Positions 24,619-35,044 of a stretch of DNA of 64,000 bases are shown piece after piece. This stretch comes from Deltaproteobacteria bacterium (GTDB taxonomy: Bacteria; Myxococcota_A; Polyangia; Polyangiales; JADJMO01), in NCBI GenBank assembly GCA_016182965.1, contig JACPFM010000136.1, forward strand, positions 28,915 through 92,914. The letters run 5' to 3'. Made by a program: the position numbers and the translations under genes. A model generated the notes under the pieces. The model saw only the letters and a program-made list of their open reading frames with translations, ran no database searches and was not told the DNA's origin. The first letter of the stretch is position 1. Each line of letters begins with the position of its first letter.

Positions 24619-24649
24619 CGCGGGATGCGGCGTCGAGCCGCACCCCGCG
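24619..24649. terminator. GC hairpin between the Calx-beta remnant and a convergent gene
   Basis: CGCGGG-A-TGCGGC pairs with GCCGCA-C-CCCGCG around a GTCGA loop. A very similar structure follows the intact Calx-beta gene (33282-33312), which suggests it was copied together with the remnant. It also lies just beyond the stop of the minus-strand Cys-rich gene (24670). Confidence 0.65.
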
Positions 24650-24669
24650 CGCTTCCTCTCAGCTCGGGC

Positions 24670-26115
24670 TCACGGCTTGACGTCAGGCGGGCCGACGTCG
24701 GGCTTGCCGGCGTCGGGGATGCCGATCTCCGGTGTACTGACGTCCGGTGTGCCGATGTCGGGGATGCCGACCTCCGGGGGACCCGCGTCGGCCGCACCGA
24801 CGCAGGTCGATCCGCTGCAGATCTGGCCGGCCGCGCACTTCACGCCACAGCCGCCGCAGTTGTTCGGATCGCTGGTGGTCACCGCGCACCGATCGCCGCA
24901 CTTCGTCGTGCCCGACGGGCAGCCGCAGCCGCCGCCCACGCACGCCATCCCGCCGGTGCAGGTGATCCCGCAGCCGCCGCAATTGGTCGAGTCGGTCTTG
25001 GTGTCGACGCACGCGCCCGCGCACTCCGTCGTCCCGGTAGGGCAGGTCGTCGCGCAGGTGCCCTTCGCGCATACCTGACCGGTCGCGCACTTGGTGCCGC
25101 AGGCGCCGCAGTGGCTCGGATCGCTCTTGGTGTCGACGCACACGCCCGAGCAGTCGGTCATGCCCGGGCCGCAGCTGCACGCGCCGGCGTTGCACGTCTT
25201 GCCGCCCGAGCACACGACGCCACAGCCGCCGCAGTTGCTCGAGTCCTTGGAGGTGTCGACGCAGGCGCCGCCGCAGCTCGTGGTCCCGGTCGCGCAGGTC
25301 GCCGTGCATGCGCTCGCCGTGCACACCGATGGCGAGGTGCACGCACTGCCGCAGGCGCCGCAGTTGGCCGGATCGCTCGTCGTGTTGGTGCACGAGCCCG
25401 AGCACACGGTCTCGCCCGCGCCGCAGCTGCAGGTTCCCGCGATGCACGTCTGACCGCCCGTGCAGGTGACACCGCAGCCGCCGCAGTTCTTGCCGTCGCT
25501 CTTGAGGTCGATGCATGCGCCTTCGCACGCGGTCAGGCCCGTCGCGCAGCTCGCCGCGCACTTGCCGGCCGAGCACACCGGCGAGGCGCCGGTGCACGCG
25601 GTGCCGCAGGTGCCGCAGTTGGCCGGATCGCTCGCCATGTCGACGCACTTGCCGCCGCAGTCGACGGTGCCGGCCGGGCACACGCACTCGCCGCTGCAGA
25701 TCTGATCCTCGCGACAGGCGGTGCCGCACGCCCCGCAGTTGCGCTCGTCGCTGCCGAGATCGACGCAGCCGCCGCTGCAGTTCGTGAGCCCCGCGGTGCA
25801 CGACGACGCGCACGCCCCGCTGGCGCAAACGGCGCCCGACGCGCACGCCGTCCCACACGCGCCGCAGTTCGCTGGATCGGAGAGGATCGCGACGCACTTG
25901 TCGCCGCACAGGCGTTCGTCGGCGTTCTCGCAGAGCGTGGAGCCGCCGTCGACCAGGCCGTCGGTCGCGCCGTCGAGGCTGGCGTCGTCGAGCGGGCCGT
26001 CGGCGCCGCCGGTGTCGGCGGGCGGATCGGTCATGATTTCGGTGCCGCCGCCGCAGGCGGCGAACGCGGCGGCAGCGGCGCACAAGGCGAAGAGAGAGAC
26101 GTAGGGAACTCGCAT
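24670..26115 (-). CDS. Cys-rich repeat surface lipoprotein (nine CGxCGxxC units)
   Basis: A 481-residue precursor from ATG 26115. The signal peptide is MRVPYVSLFALCAAAAAFAAC (lipobox Cys21), then an Asp/Gly linker. Nine units of about 38 residues follow, each with the pattern C-x-CVD-x-SDxxNCGxCGxxC-x-x-G-x-x-C, typical of myxobacterial cysteine-rich repeat proteins. The C-terminus is a Pro/Asp/Gly spacer (PPEVGIPDIGTPDVSTPEIG and similar). The cysteines probably form disulfides in a rod-like surface protein. A close paralogue lies at 29619-31193. It is divergent from the gene at 26331, with about 215 bp between. Confidence 0.85.
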   Translation of the reverse strand: MRVPYVSLFALCAAAAAFAACGGGTEIMTDPPADTGGADGPLDDASLDGATDGLVDGGSTLCENADERLCGDKCVAILSDPANCGACGTACASGAVCASGACASSCTAGLTNCSGGCVDLGSDERNCGACGTACREDQICSGECVCPAGTVDCGGKCVDMASDPANCGTCGTACTGASPVCSAGKCAASCATGLTACEGACIDLKSDGKNCGGCGVTCTGGQTCIAGTCSCGAGETVCSGSCTNTTSDPANCGACGSACTSPSVCTASACTATCATGTTSCGGACVDTSKDSSNCGGCGVVCSGGKTCNAGACSCGPGMTDCSGVCVDTKSDPSHCGACGTKCATGQVCAKGTCATTCPTGTTECAGACVDTKTDSTNCGGCGITCTGGMACVGGGCGCPSGTTKCGDRCAVTTSDPNNCGGCGVKCAAGQICSGSTCVGAADAGPPEVGIPDIGTPDVSTPEIGIPDAGKPDVGPPDVKP

Positions 26116-26330
26116 ATGGGGTTGGTTCCTGGTCGCCCGCCCGAGCTGACAGGCGCTTGGCAGCGTCAGCACAGATGTCACATCACCGTCCTCGCGCAGC
26201 AGGGCGCGAGCCGCGCCGGAGGCAGGTCGGATCGCTTGTCTGCTTCGCTCGTGCTCGGGGCACTGTAGGCATCGGCGCACTCTCGGCAGCGCGCCGTAGG
26301 CGATCCGACGAGACACCAAACGAGGGGCTC

Positions 26331-28742
26331 ATGCGCAAAGTTTCTTGCCTTGGGGTCGGCATCCTGCTGGCCGCGTTGACCGGTTGCGGCGGCGGCGACG
26401 CCGCTCCAGAGGAGCAACCGGCCGCCGACACGGGCGATCTGCCCGAGACGTCGAACGAAACGGGCGGGCCCGAGGACAGCGGTGCGCCGGACACCGGCGG
26501 GCCCGAGGACAGCGGTGCGCCGGACACCGGCGGGCCCGAGGACAGCGGTGCGCCGGACACCGGCGGGCCCGAGGACAGCGTCGCGCCGGACACCGGCGGG
26601 CCCGAGGACAGCGGTGCGCCGGACACCGGCGGGCCCGAGGACAGCGTCGCGCCGGACACCGGCGGGCCCGACGGCGGCGGACCCGAGGACGCGGCGGACG
26701 GCGCGATCGCGGACGGTTCGGACGCGGCCGAGACCTGCACCGGCACGGTGTGCACGACCTCGTCGGGCTCGGCGTGCGTCGACCTCGCGACCGATCTCGC
26801 GCACTGCGGCGCGTGCGGCAACTCGTGCACCGCGCCCGCGAACGCCTCCGCCACGTGCGCGTCGTCCTCGTGCGGTTTCGCGTGCAACGCAGGGTTCGGC
26901 GACTGCAACGCCACCGCCTCCGACGGCTGCGAGAAGAGCCTCACCGACGATCCGGCCAACTGCGGCGGCTGCGGCACCGTGTGCGCGTTGGCGAACGTCG
27001 CGACGCACGGCTGCAGCAGCGCTGGGTGCACCGTCGTCACCTGCACCGCGAGCTACGCGAACTGCGACACCACCGCGTCGAACGGCTGCGAGTCGCACCT
27101 GCCGACGGACGTGAACAACTGCGGCGCGTGCGGCAACAAGTGCGTGCTCGCGCACGCGGTGCCGAAGTGCGAGGCGAGCGCTTGCGGCATCGCGTCGTGC
27201 GATGCGGGCTACCACGATCTCGACAAGAACCCGGTCAACGGCTGCGAGTACGCGTGCACGCCGACTGTCGGCGAGGACAAACCCGACGACGGCTTCGGCG
27301 ACACCAATTGTGACGGCATCGACGGAGACATCACCAAGGCGATCTTCGTTTCGCCGACCGGCGATGACACCACCGGCGACGGCACGATGGCCAAGCCCTA
27401 TCGCACGCTGACGAAGGGGATTTCGGCGGCGGCCTTGGCGGGCAAGGACGTGTACGCCGACAAGGGCGTCTACGCGGACACCGCCGTCAGCCTCGCCGAC
27501 GGCGTGAGCATCTACGGCGGGTACGACCGGGCCACACCGTTCACCGGCGCGCCGGCCGGCTACTGGGGGCGCGGCGCGGCCAACGTCTCGCGCGTCAACG
27601 GGGGGCTGTCCACCGTCGCCGCCGTCGGGCTCACCAAGGCGACGATGCTCGATCGGTTCACCATCACCTCGGCGAACGGCTCGACGAACCTGGCCGGCGA
27701 GGGCGAGGCGAGCATCGCGATCGTCGTCGCCGCCAGCGGCGCGAACTTCTCGCTCCGCAGCTCGATCGTAGCGGCGGGCAACGGCGGCAACGGCACCGCG
27801 GGCGGCACGGCCGCGGCAGGTGCGAGCGGCAGCCCCGGGAGCAAGGGCGGCGACAGTGCGACCAACGGCGGAACCCCCGCTTGCCTGTCGAACCCGCAGC
27901 CGGTGAGCGGCCCGAGCGGAACCGGCGGCTGCAGCAACCCCGGAGGTGCTGGCGGCGCACCAGGGCTGAACACCACCAATGGCACCGCGGGCGGCCCCGG
28001 GAGTGGCGGCGCATCCGGCGGAACCGCCGGTACCGGCGCGGCCGCGTGCCTCGGCGGCTCGTCGTCGACGCCGGCGACCAACGGCGGAAACGGCTCCCCG
28101 GGCGCGACCGGTACCACCGGCGCCGAAGGTGTCGGCGGCAACGGCACCGGCTCGATCGGCGGCATCACCTGGACGGCGTCGAACGGCGCCAACGGCAGCA
28201 CCGGCACCAACGGCGCCGGCGGCGGCGGCGGGGGCGGCGGCGGCGGCGGCAACGGGATCAGCGGCTCGGCCTCGTGCTGCCCGTCGTACGGCGCCGCGGG
28301 CGGCGGCGGTGGTGGCGGCGGCTGCGGTGGCGAGGGCGGCAAAGCAGGCAAGGGCGGCGGAGCGTCGTTCGCGCTGCTCGTCATCGGCTCCAACGTCCGC
28401 ATCGAGAACGTCCAGCTGACCGCGGGCAACGGTGGCAACGGCGGCGCCGGGACGCTCGGCGGCACCGGCGGCACCGGTGGTGGCGGCGGCGCCGGCGGCT
28501 CGAAGTCGGGCAACATGGGCGCCGGAGGAACCGGCGGCAACGGCGGCAACGGCGGCAACGGCGGCAACGCCGGCGGCGGCGGCGGCGGGCCGTCGATCGT
28601 GATCGCGAAGTCGGGCTCGGCCGAGGTCACGCGCGTGGGCTCCAACGTGCTGAACACGGGCACCGGCGGCACGCAGGGCGGCAACTTCGTCCTCGGATCG
28701 CCGGCGCAGCCCGGCGTCACGGCGGCCGAGCGCGCGCTCTGA
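26331..28742 (+). CDS. Large lipoprotein: 11-residue repeats, Cys-rich units, DUF1565-like segment and Gly-rich domain
   Basis: An 803-residue precursor from ATG 26331 with lipoprotein signal MRKVSCLGVGILLAALTGC. It then has six copies of GGPEDS(G/V)APDT encoded by 33-bp repeats, three CGxCGxxC units (residues ~160-280), and a segment KAIFVSPTGDDTTGDGTMAKPYRTLTKGI that matches the start of DUF1565/right-handed-helix proteins. The last ~320 residues are a Gly-rich sequence (GGNGGNGGNGGNAGGGGGG and similar). A surface fibre or adhesin is plausible. A strong hairpin with a T run follows. Confidence 0.85.
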   Translation: MRKVSCLGVGILLAALTGCGGGDAAPEEQPAADTGDLPETSNETGGPEDSGAPDTGGPEDSGAPDTGGPEDSGAPDTGGPEDSVAPDTGGPEDSGAPDTGGPEDSVAPDTGGPDGGGPEDAADGAIADGSDAAETCTGTVCTTSSGSACVDLATDLAHCGACGNSCTAPANASATCASSSCGFACNAGFGDCNATASDGCEKSLTDDPANCGGCGTVCALANVATHGCSSAGCTVVTCTASYANCDTTASNGCESHLPTDVNNCGACGNKCVLAHAVPKCEASACGIASCDAGYHDLDKNPVNGCEYACTPTVGEDKPDDGFGDTNCDGIDGDITKAIFVSPTGDDTTGDGTMAKPYRTLTKGISAAALAGKDVYADKGVYADTAVSLADGVSIYGGYDRATPFTGAPAGYWGRGAANVSRVNGGLSTVAAVGLTKATMLDRFTITSANGSTNLAGEGEASIAIVVAASGANFSLRSSIVAAGNGGNGTAGGTAAAGASGSPGSKGGDSATNGGTPACLSNPQPVSGPSGTGGCSNPGGAGGAPGLNTTNGTAGGPGSGGASGGTAGTGAAACLGGSSSTPATNGGNGSPGATGTTGAEGVGGNGTGSIGGITWTASNGANGSTGTNGAGGGGGGGGGGGNGISGSASCCPSYGAAGGGGGGGGCGGEGGKAGKGGGASFALLVIGSNVRIENVQLTAGNGGNGGAGTLGGTGGTGGGGGAGGSKSGNMGAGGTGGNGGNGGNGGNAGGGGGGPSIVIAKSGSAEVTRVGSNVLNTGTGGTQGGNFVLGSPAQPGVTAAERAL
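26462..26659. repeat. 33-bp tandem repeat, six copies
   Basis: Six nearly identical units (core GGCGGGCCCGAGGACAGC) code for GGPEDS(G/V)APDT. Two copies carry a GTC/GGT difference. The unit is a multiple of three, so expansion or contraction keeps frame and changes linker length. Confidence 0.9.
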
Positions 28743-28751
28743 GCGGCGATT

Positions 28752-28794
28752 CGCGCCGCGCGCGATGGAGCCAACGCTCCCCGCGCGCGGCGCG
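28752..28794 (+). terminator. Intrinsic terminator after the 803-residue lipoprotein gene
   Basis: CGCGCCGCGCGCG (28752-28764) pairs exactly with 28782-28794, followed by TCTCTTTTG. This is the classic stem plus T-rich tract on the plus strand, ten bases after the stop codon. Confidence 0.85.
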
Positions 28795-28809
28795 TCTCTT
28801 TTGGGCTGT

Positions 28810-29475
28810 CTACCGCGCGAGGGCGCCGAGCGCCGCGCGGTGCGTGAAGGGGAGCGCGATCTCGAGGAACCATCCGGCGGCCCGCCGCCGCGCCGCGACG
28901 CTCGCCTCGCGCGCGCCCTTCTTGCGGAGCGCCGCCTGGATCACCCGCGCGACCCTGGCTGCCTCCTTCTCCTGCGGATCGACCTTGGCGTGCCTCGACT
29001 TCACACGCTCTTCGCGCACGCGCGTCTCGAGCTCGCGCACCGACAGATCGTCGACGCTGCGCTTGCGACCGCGCACCTCGACGCCGGCGGTCACGAGCTC
29101 TTCGACCGTGTCGATCTCCTTGGTCGCGGCGGTGAGGCGCGCGAGCGCGTAGGACTTCTCGGCGCCGAGTGCGAGGGCCTGCTTGCGCGGCACGGTCTTG
29201 ACGATGTGCATCAGCTCGAACGCGCGGCTGCGGCTCATCAGCCTGCGCGCCTTCAACAGCTCGCCGAGCGACGCGAACCCGAGCGCCGCGTAGAGCTTCT
29301 TGTCCTGCAGCTCTCGCAGCGCGGTGCCGATGTCGTAGAAGTCCTCGGTGATGCGCTGCATGCGGCGCGCGATGAGCTCGAGGAGCTCGTGCGCGCGCTT
29401 GACGGCGGCGGTCTCGGTGCTCTTGGCCAGACGTGCGAGGTCCTTCGCGAGCTTGGGGCCGGTGACGCGCTTCAT
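28810..29475 (-). CDS. Hypothetical helical, basic, possibly DNA-binding protein
   Basis: A 221-residue, Arg/Lys/Ala-rich, strongly helical protein from ATG 29475. Residues ~45-90 (FYDIGTALRELQDKKLYAALGFASLGELLKARRLMSRSRAFELM) have the look of the scanning/helix-turn-helix region of ParB-like or DUF3102-like proteins. The middle (RKRSVDDLSVRELETRVREERVK) is a likely coiled coil. Two palindromic sites lie 27-68 bp upstream of its start (29502-29543), consistent with an autoregulated DNA-binding protein. The function is inferred only. Confidence 0.6.
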   Translation of the reverse strand: MKRVTGPKLAKDLARLAKSTETAAVKRAHELLELIARRMQRITEDFYDIGTALRELQDKKLYAALGFASLGELLKARRLMSRSRAFELMHIVKTVPRKQALALGAEKSYALARLTAATKEIDTVEELVTAGVEVRGRKRSVDDLSVRELETRVREERVKSRHAKVDPQEKEAARVARVIQAALRKKGAREASVAARRRAAGWFLEIALPFTHRAALGALAR

Positions 29476-29501
29476 GGCCCGAGCCTACCGCCAATCGGAC
29501 C

Positions 29502-29543
29502 GAGTCCACACGTGTGGACTCCCGAGTCCACGTGTGTGGACTC
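29502..29543. promoter_or_regulatory. Twin palindromic operator-like sites
   Basis: GAGTCCACACGTGTGGACTC (29502-29521) is a perfect 20-bp palindrome. GAGTCCACGTGTGTGGACTC (29524-29543) is a near-perfect second copy. The centres are 22 bp apart, about two helical turns, so two dimers could bind on the same face. They lie immediately upstream of the gene starting at 29475 (-). The sites are probably an operator. Confidence 0.7.
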
Positions 29544-29571
29544 CGTCCGGCGCGCCCTCGGTCACAGACGA

Positions 29572-29603
29572 CGACGGGCCGCGGCGCGCACCGCGGCCCG
29601 TCG
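29572..29603 (-). terminator. GC-rich terminator hairpin after the Cys-rich lipoprotein gene
   Basis: CGACGGGCCGCGG (29572-29584) pairs exactly with 29591-29603 around a six-base loop. It lies 16 bp beyond the stop (29619) of the minus-strand gene. No T run follows, as is common in GC-rich genomes. Confidence 0.7.
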
Positions 29604-29618
29604 ATCGTAATCCGCTCG

Positions 29619-31193
29619 TCAGCCGGCGAGGCCGATGTCCGGCCGGCCTGCATCGACCAGGCCGCCTGCATCGACCCCACCGCCCGCGTCGACCCCGCCG
29701 CCGGCATCGACCCCAGCGCCGGCATCGACCGCAGCGGCGGCATCGACCGCACCGCCCGCGTCGATTCCCACGCCGCCGTCGACCCCTCCCGCCGCCACGC
29801 ACGAAACGCTGACGCAGATCCGCCCGCTGCCGCACGCGTTGCCGCAGGTGCCGCAGTTGTTCGGATCGGTCGACGTGGCCACGCACTGCGTGCCACAGAG
29901 CGTCATGCCGGACGGGCACCCGCAGCCGCCACCGACGCAGAGCTTCCCACCCGTGCACGTGACGCCGCACGCGCCGCAGTTGCTCGAGTCGCTCGACAGG
30001 TTGACGCACGAGCCGGCGCAGTTTGTGGTGCCCGTGGGGCAGCTCGTGGTGCACGTGTTCGACGAGCAGACCTGCGTGCTCGTGCAGGTGGTCCTGCAGC
30101 TGCCGCAGTTCTTCGGATCGCTCTTGACGTCGGTGCAGACGCCGCCGCAGTCGCTGAGGCCGCCCGCGCAGGTGCAGGCGCCCGCGTTGCAGGTCTTGCC
30201 GCCGGTGCAGGTGACCCCGCACGCGCCGCAGTTCGAGGGATCCTTGCTCGTGTCGACGCAGCTGCCGCCGCAGCTCGTCGTGCCGGTCGGACAGCTCGAC
30301 AGGCACGCGCCGGCGGAGCAGACCTGCCCGGTGGCGCACTTGGTTCCGCAGCCGCCGCAGCTGTTCACGTCGGTGCGCGTGTCGGTGCAGGCGCCCGAGC
30401 AGAGCGCCTGCCCCGTCGGGCACGCGCAGGCGCCGCTCACGCACGTCTGCGCGCCGGTGCAGGTAGTCCCGCAGCTGCCGCAGTTGGTGTTGCTGCTCGT
30501 CACGTCGACGCAGGATCCGCTGCAGCTCGTCAGGCCCGTGCCGCAGGTCGAGGTGCACGCACCCGCGGAGCACACGCTCGGCGAGGCGCACGTCAGGGTG
30601 CAGCTGCCGCAGTTGGCCGGATCGCTCGAGAGATCGGCGCACTTGCCGCCGCACTCGAACGTGCCGCTCGGGCACGCGCAACCTCCGGTCGTGCAGGCCT
30701 GATCCGTACGACAGGCCGTGACGCAGGTGCCGCAGTGCTTCGGATCGCTCGTGGTGTCGACGCACGCGCCGGAGCAGCTCGTCAGGCCGGTGGAGCACGT
30801 GTCCGCGCAGGCGCCGGACGAGCAGACCTTGCCCGCCGCGCACACGGCGCCGCAATCGCCGCAGTTCGCGGGATCGGAGAGGATGTCTCTGCAGCTGCCC
30901 GAGCACAGCTTCTCGCCGGCGCTGCACAGCGCGCTCGCGCCGCCATCGGCGTCGAGCAGCGCGTCGTCGGCGGCGTCACCTGCAGCGCCGCCGTCGCCGC
31001 TGGTTTCGGCCTCGGATCGGTCGTCGCCGATCGAGCCGTCTTCGCGCGCGGTCTCGTCGCTCGCCGTGTCGGCGCCGCCGTCGACGGGGACGTCATCGGG
31101 AAGTTCATCGCCGCCGCCGCAGCCGGACGCGTAGATCGCGGGCGGCGCGAGCAGGAGCACGAGAGGAAGCACTCTGCCGAGGTGTGATCGCAT
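29619..31193 (-). CDS. Cys-rich repeat surface lipoprotein, paralogue of 24670-26115
   Basis: A 524-residue precursor from ATG 31193 with signal MRSHLGRVLPLVLLLAPPAIYASGC and an acidic linker (DVPVDGGADTASDETARED). Nine cysteine units match the paralogue at 24670-26115 in number and order of sub-motifs. One unit reads NCGSCTLTC and another HCGTCVTAC, varying the CGxCG core. The C-terminal spacer is rich in AGxxDAGGGVDAGG. It is divergent from the Calx-beta gene at 31391. It is likely exported to the cell surface and disulfide-bonded. Confidence 0.85.
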   Translation of the reverse strand: MRSHLGRVLPLVLLLAPPAIYASGCGGGDELPDDVPVDGGADTASDETAREDGSIGDDRSEAETSGDGGAAGDAADDALLDADGGASALCSAGEKLCSGSCRDILSDPANCGDCGAVCAAGKVCSSGACADTCSTGLTSCSGACVDTTSDPKHCGTCVTACRTDQACTTGGCACPSGTFECGGKCADLSSDPANCGSCTLTCASPSVCSAGACTSTCGTGLTSCSGSCVDVTSSNTNCGSCGTTCTGAQTCVSGACACPTGQALCSGACTDTRTDVNSCGGCGTKCATGQVCSAGACLSSCPTGTTSCGGSCVDTSKDPSNCGACGVTCTGGKTCNAGACTCAGGLSDCGGVCTDVKSDPKNCGSCRTTCTSTQVCSSNTCTTSCPTGTTNCAGSCVNLSSDSSNCGACGVTCTGGKLCVGGGCGCPSGMTLCGTQCVATSTDPNNCGTCGNACGSGRICVSVSCVAAGGVDGGVGIDAGGAVDAAAAVDAGAGVDAGGGVDAGGGVDAGGLVDAGRPDIGLAG

Positions 31194-31390
31194 GACCGGT
31201 GAGTGCCGCCGCCACGTCGTCGGCTGACTGTGGCCGGCTCGAATCGATGCGCGGACGACGGTCGAACCGCAGCGCAGGCTCGGGCGAGCTCGCGACGTCG
31301 CTGCAGGCCGTCGTGTCAGCCCCCCCGCTCCTCGCGGCACCAAGGAAGCGTGCCGACGTTCGCGCCGGCGATGGAACCGGAGGCTTATCG

Positions 31391-33262
31391 ATGAAGAGAG
31401 TGCAATCGGGCGTTTCGTCACTCGCGGCGATCGGTGCGCTGGCTGCGGCCATCGCGGCGGGCGGCGTGTTCTGGGGGTGTGGCGGCGACGCCGGCGGGCT
31501 CGGCGAGATCCCGGGCGACGACGTCGGTATCGAGGTCAGCGACGAGACCGGGCTCGAAACCGACGTGCCCGACACGGCGGTCACCGAGGCGGAGCCGACC
31601 GACACCGGTGCGGCCGAGGCCGAGCCGGGCGACACGGGCGCACCGAGCGATACCAGCGTGCCGAGCGACACCAGCGCAACGAGCGACACCGGCGCCGCCG
31701 ACGACACCGGAACGGCAACGGACACGGCGACGGCGACCGACACGGCGACGGCGACCGACACGGCGACGGCGACCGACACGGCCACCGCGAGCGACACCGC
31801 GACCGCAGGCGATACGGGCGCGAGCAGCGATACCGGCACCACGGACGCAGCGACCGACACGTCCGTCGTGCTGCCCACGCTGTCGATCAACGACGTCAGC
31901 GTCTCCGAAGGAAACGTGGGGACCAAGAGCGCGACGTTCACCGTCACGCTGTCGAGCGCGTCGACGACGCCGATCACCGTCGCCTATGCGACCGCCGACG
32001 GAACGGCCCAGGCCGCGAGCGGCGACTACGTTCCGGCGAGCGGCAGCATCACGTTCCCGGCCGGCAGCACCAGCCAGGCGATCACGGTGCTGATCGACGG
32101 AGACGTCCTGCACGAGTCCGACGAGACGTTCACCGTCTCCCTCTCCTCGCCCTCGGGCGCGACCCTCGCAGACGCTACCGGGCAGGGCACGATCACCAAC
32201 GACGACGCGGCGCCGACCTTCTCGATCACCGACGTCACCTCGACGGAGGGGAACACCGGCACCAAGGCGTTCACGTTCGTCGTCAGCATGTCCGCGCCGA
32301 GCGGCACCACGACGAGCGTCAACTACGCCACCGCGGACGGCACGGCGACGTCGGGGTCCGACTACACGGCGAAGACCGGCGCGCTGACCTTCGCGCCGGG
32401 GTCGCTGTCGCAGACCATCGACGTGCTCGTCATCGGCGACACCACCGTCGAAGGCGACGAGCACTTCAACGTCAACCTGTCGGGCGCGGTGAACGCGACG
32501 ATCGCCGACAACCAGGGGCGCGGCACCATCGTCAACGACGACGCCGCGACGACGATGCGGACGATCTCGATCGACGACGTCACCGTGACCGAGGGCAACA
32601 CCGGCACCAAGACGGCGACGTTCACCGTGAGCCTCTCCGGCGCGGCGACCGCGCCGGTGACCGTCGCGTATGCGACCGCCGACGGCAGCGCGACTGCCGC
32701 CGGAGCGGCCGCCGTCGGCGGCGCCGACTACGTTGCGACCAGCGGTACGCTGTCGTTCGCCGTCGGAGAAACCTCCAAGACGATCTCCGTCACGATCAAC
32801 GGCGACACGCTCGAGGAGCCGGACGAGACGTTCAGGGTGAACCTCTCGGCCGCCACCGGCGCGACCATCGCCGACGGGACGGGGACGGGCACGATCACCA
32901 ATGACGACGCGGTGCCTTCGATCTCGATCAACGACGTGACGAGCACCGAGGGCAATTTCGGCCTGAAGAGCTTCACCTTCACGGTGACGCTCTCGGCGGC
33001 CTCGGGCAAGACCGTGACGCTCAATTACGCCACCGCGAATGGCACCGCCACCGCCGCGACGGCCGGACCCGGCGGAGACTACGTGTCGCGCTCCGGTATC
33101 TTGTCCTTCGCGCCGGGCGAGACCAGCAAGACGATCATCATCTCGGTGATCGGCGACATGACGGTCGAACCCAACGAGACGTTCTTCGTCAGGCTGTCGG
33201 CCGCAACCAACGCGACGATCGCCGACAACGAGGGCCTCGGGACGATCACGAACGACGACTGA
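31391..33262 (+). CDS. Surface lipoprotein with four Calx-beta domains
   Basis: A 623-residue precursor from ATG 31391. The signal MKRVQSGVSSLAAIGAL...GC is followed by a Thr/Asp-rich linker with TATDTATATD repeats. Four Calx-beta domains of about 110 residues follow, each with the pattern (L/I)SI-DV-EG-GTK, Y-TADGTA, GDYV and DETF...GTITNDD. These bind calcium in NCX proteins and in bacterial adhesins. There is no C-terminal anchor, so the lipid attachment is the likely anchor. It ends at a stop following the fourth ITNDD, with a terminator hairpin at 33282. Probably an adhesion or matrix protein. Confidence 0.9.
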   Translation: MKRVQSGVSSLAAIGALAAAIAAGGVFWGCGGDAGGLGEIPGDDVGIEVSDETGLETDVPDTAVTEAEPTDTGAAEAEPGDTGAPSDTSVPSDTSATSDTGAADDTGTATDTATATDTATATDTATATDTATASDTATAGDTGASSDTGTTDAATDTSVVLPTLSINDVSVSEGNVGTKSATFTVTLSSASTTPITVAYATADGTAQAASGDYVPASGSITFPAGSTSQAITVLIDGDVLHESDETFTVSLSSPSGATLADATGQGTITNDDAAPTFSITDVTSTEGNTGTKAFTFVVSMSAPSGTTTSVNYATADGTATSGSDYTAKTGALTFAPGSLSQTIDVLVIGDTTVEGDEHFNVNLSGAVNATIADNQGRGTIVNDDAATTMRTISIDDVTVTEGNTGTKTATFTVSLSGAATAPVTVAYATADGSATAAGAAAVGGADYVATSGTLSFAVGETSKTISVTINGDTLEEPDETFRVNLSAATGATIADGTGTGTITNDDAVPSISINDVTSTEGNFGLKSFTFTVTLSAASGKTVTLNYATANGTATAATAGPGGDYVSRSGILSFAPGETSKTIIISVIGDMTVEPNETFFVRLSAATNATIADNEGLGTITNDD

Positions 33263-33281
33263 CACCCGAGCTCGGCGAATA

Positions 33282-33312
33282 CGCGGGACGTGGCCTCGAG
33301 CCGCGTCCCGCG
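33282..33312 (+). terminator. Hairpin terminator after the Calx-beta gene
   Basis: CGCGGGACG (33282-33290) pairs with CGTCCCGCG (33304-33312), 20 bp after the stop. It resembles the hairpin beside the Calx-beta remnant at 24619-24649. Confidence 0.7.
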
Positions 33313-33463
33313 CGTCGTTGCCGGTCTCGCGCCGGTCGAGCGACACCGCGCCTAAGGCTCGCCGTCAGGGTCGCGTGGAAGCCAGTCCACCCGCTCGTGC
33401 GGCGCTGGTCGGCGCGTCGAAGTCCCCTGTCATCGGTCCGCGGTGTTGCGGTACTGCAGTAAC

Positions 33464-34801
<1,338 letters not shown>

Positions 34802-35044
34802 GGGTGGCGGTCTCGTCGATCGGCTGCGCTCCAACGACGAGGGGCTCGCCGCGGCCACGCCATCAACAGCGACGACGGAGAGCACGGTCTGGCATTTGCG
34901 CGGTGCGGCGCCCCTCGTCGTGGACGAGCGGCGCCGCGCAACCCACGCAGCCGCCGGACTTCACGTCAGAGAGCGCCGCTGCGTGCCCGCGCGCCGCGCG
35001 CGACGACACCGTGCGACGAACGGCGGGGTGCCTGCTGACCGACG

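Noticed and set aside
24475..26268. 597-residue frame antisense to the Cys-rich lipoprotein
   Set aside because: Composition is Ala/Arg/Gly from the reverse of the repeats; the minus-strand gene has a signal peptide and proper cysteine units.
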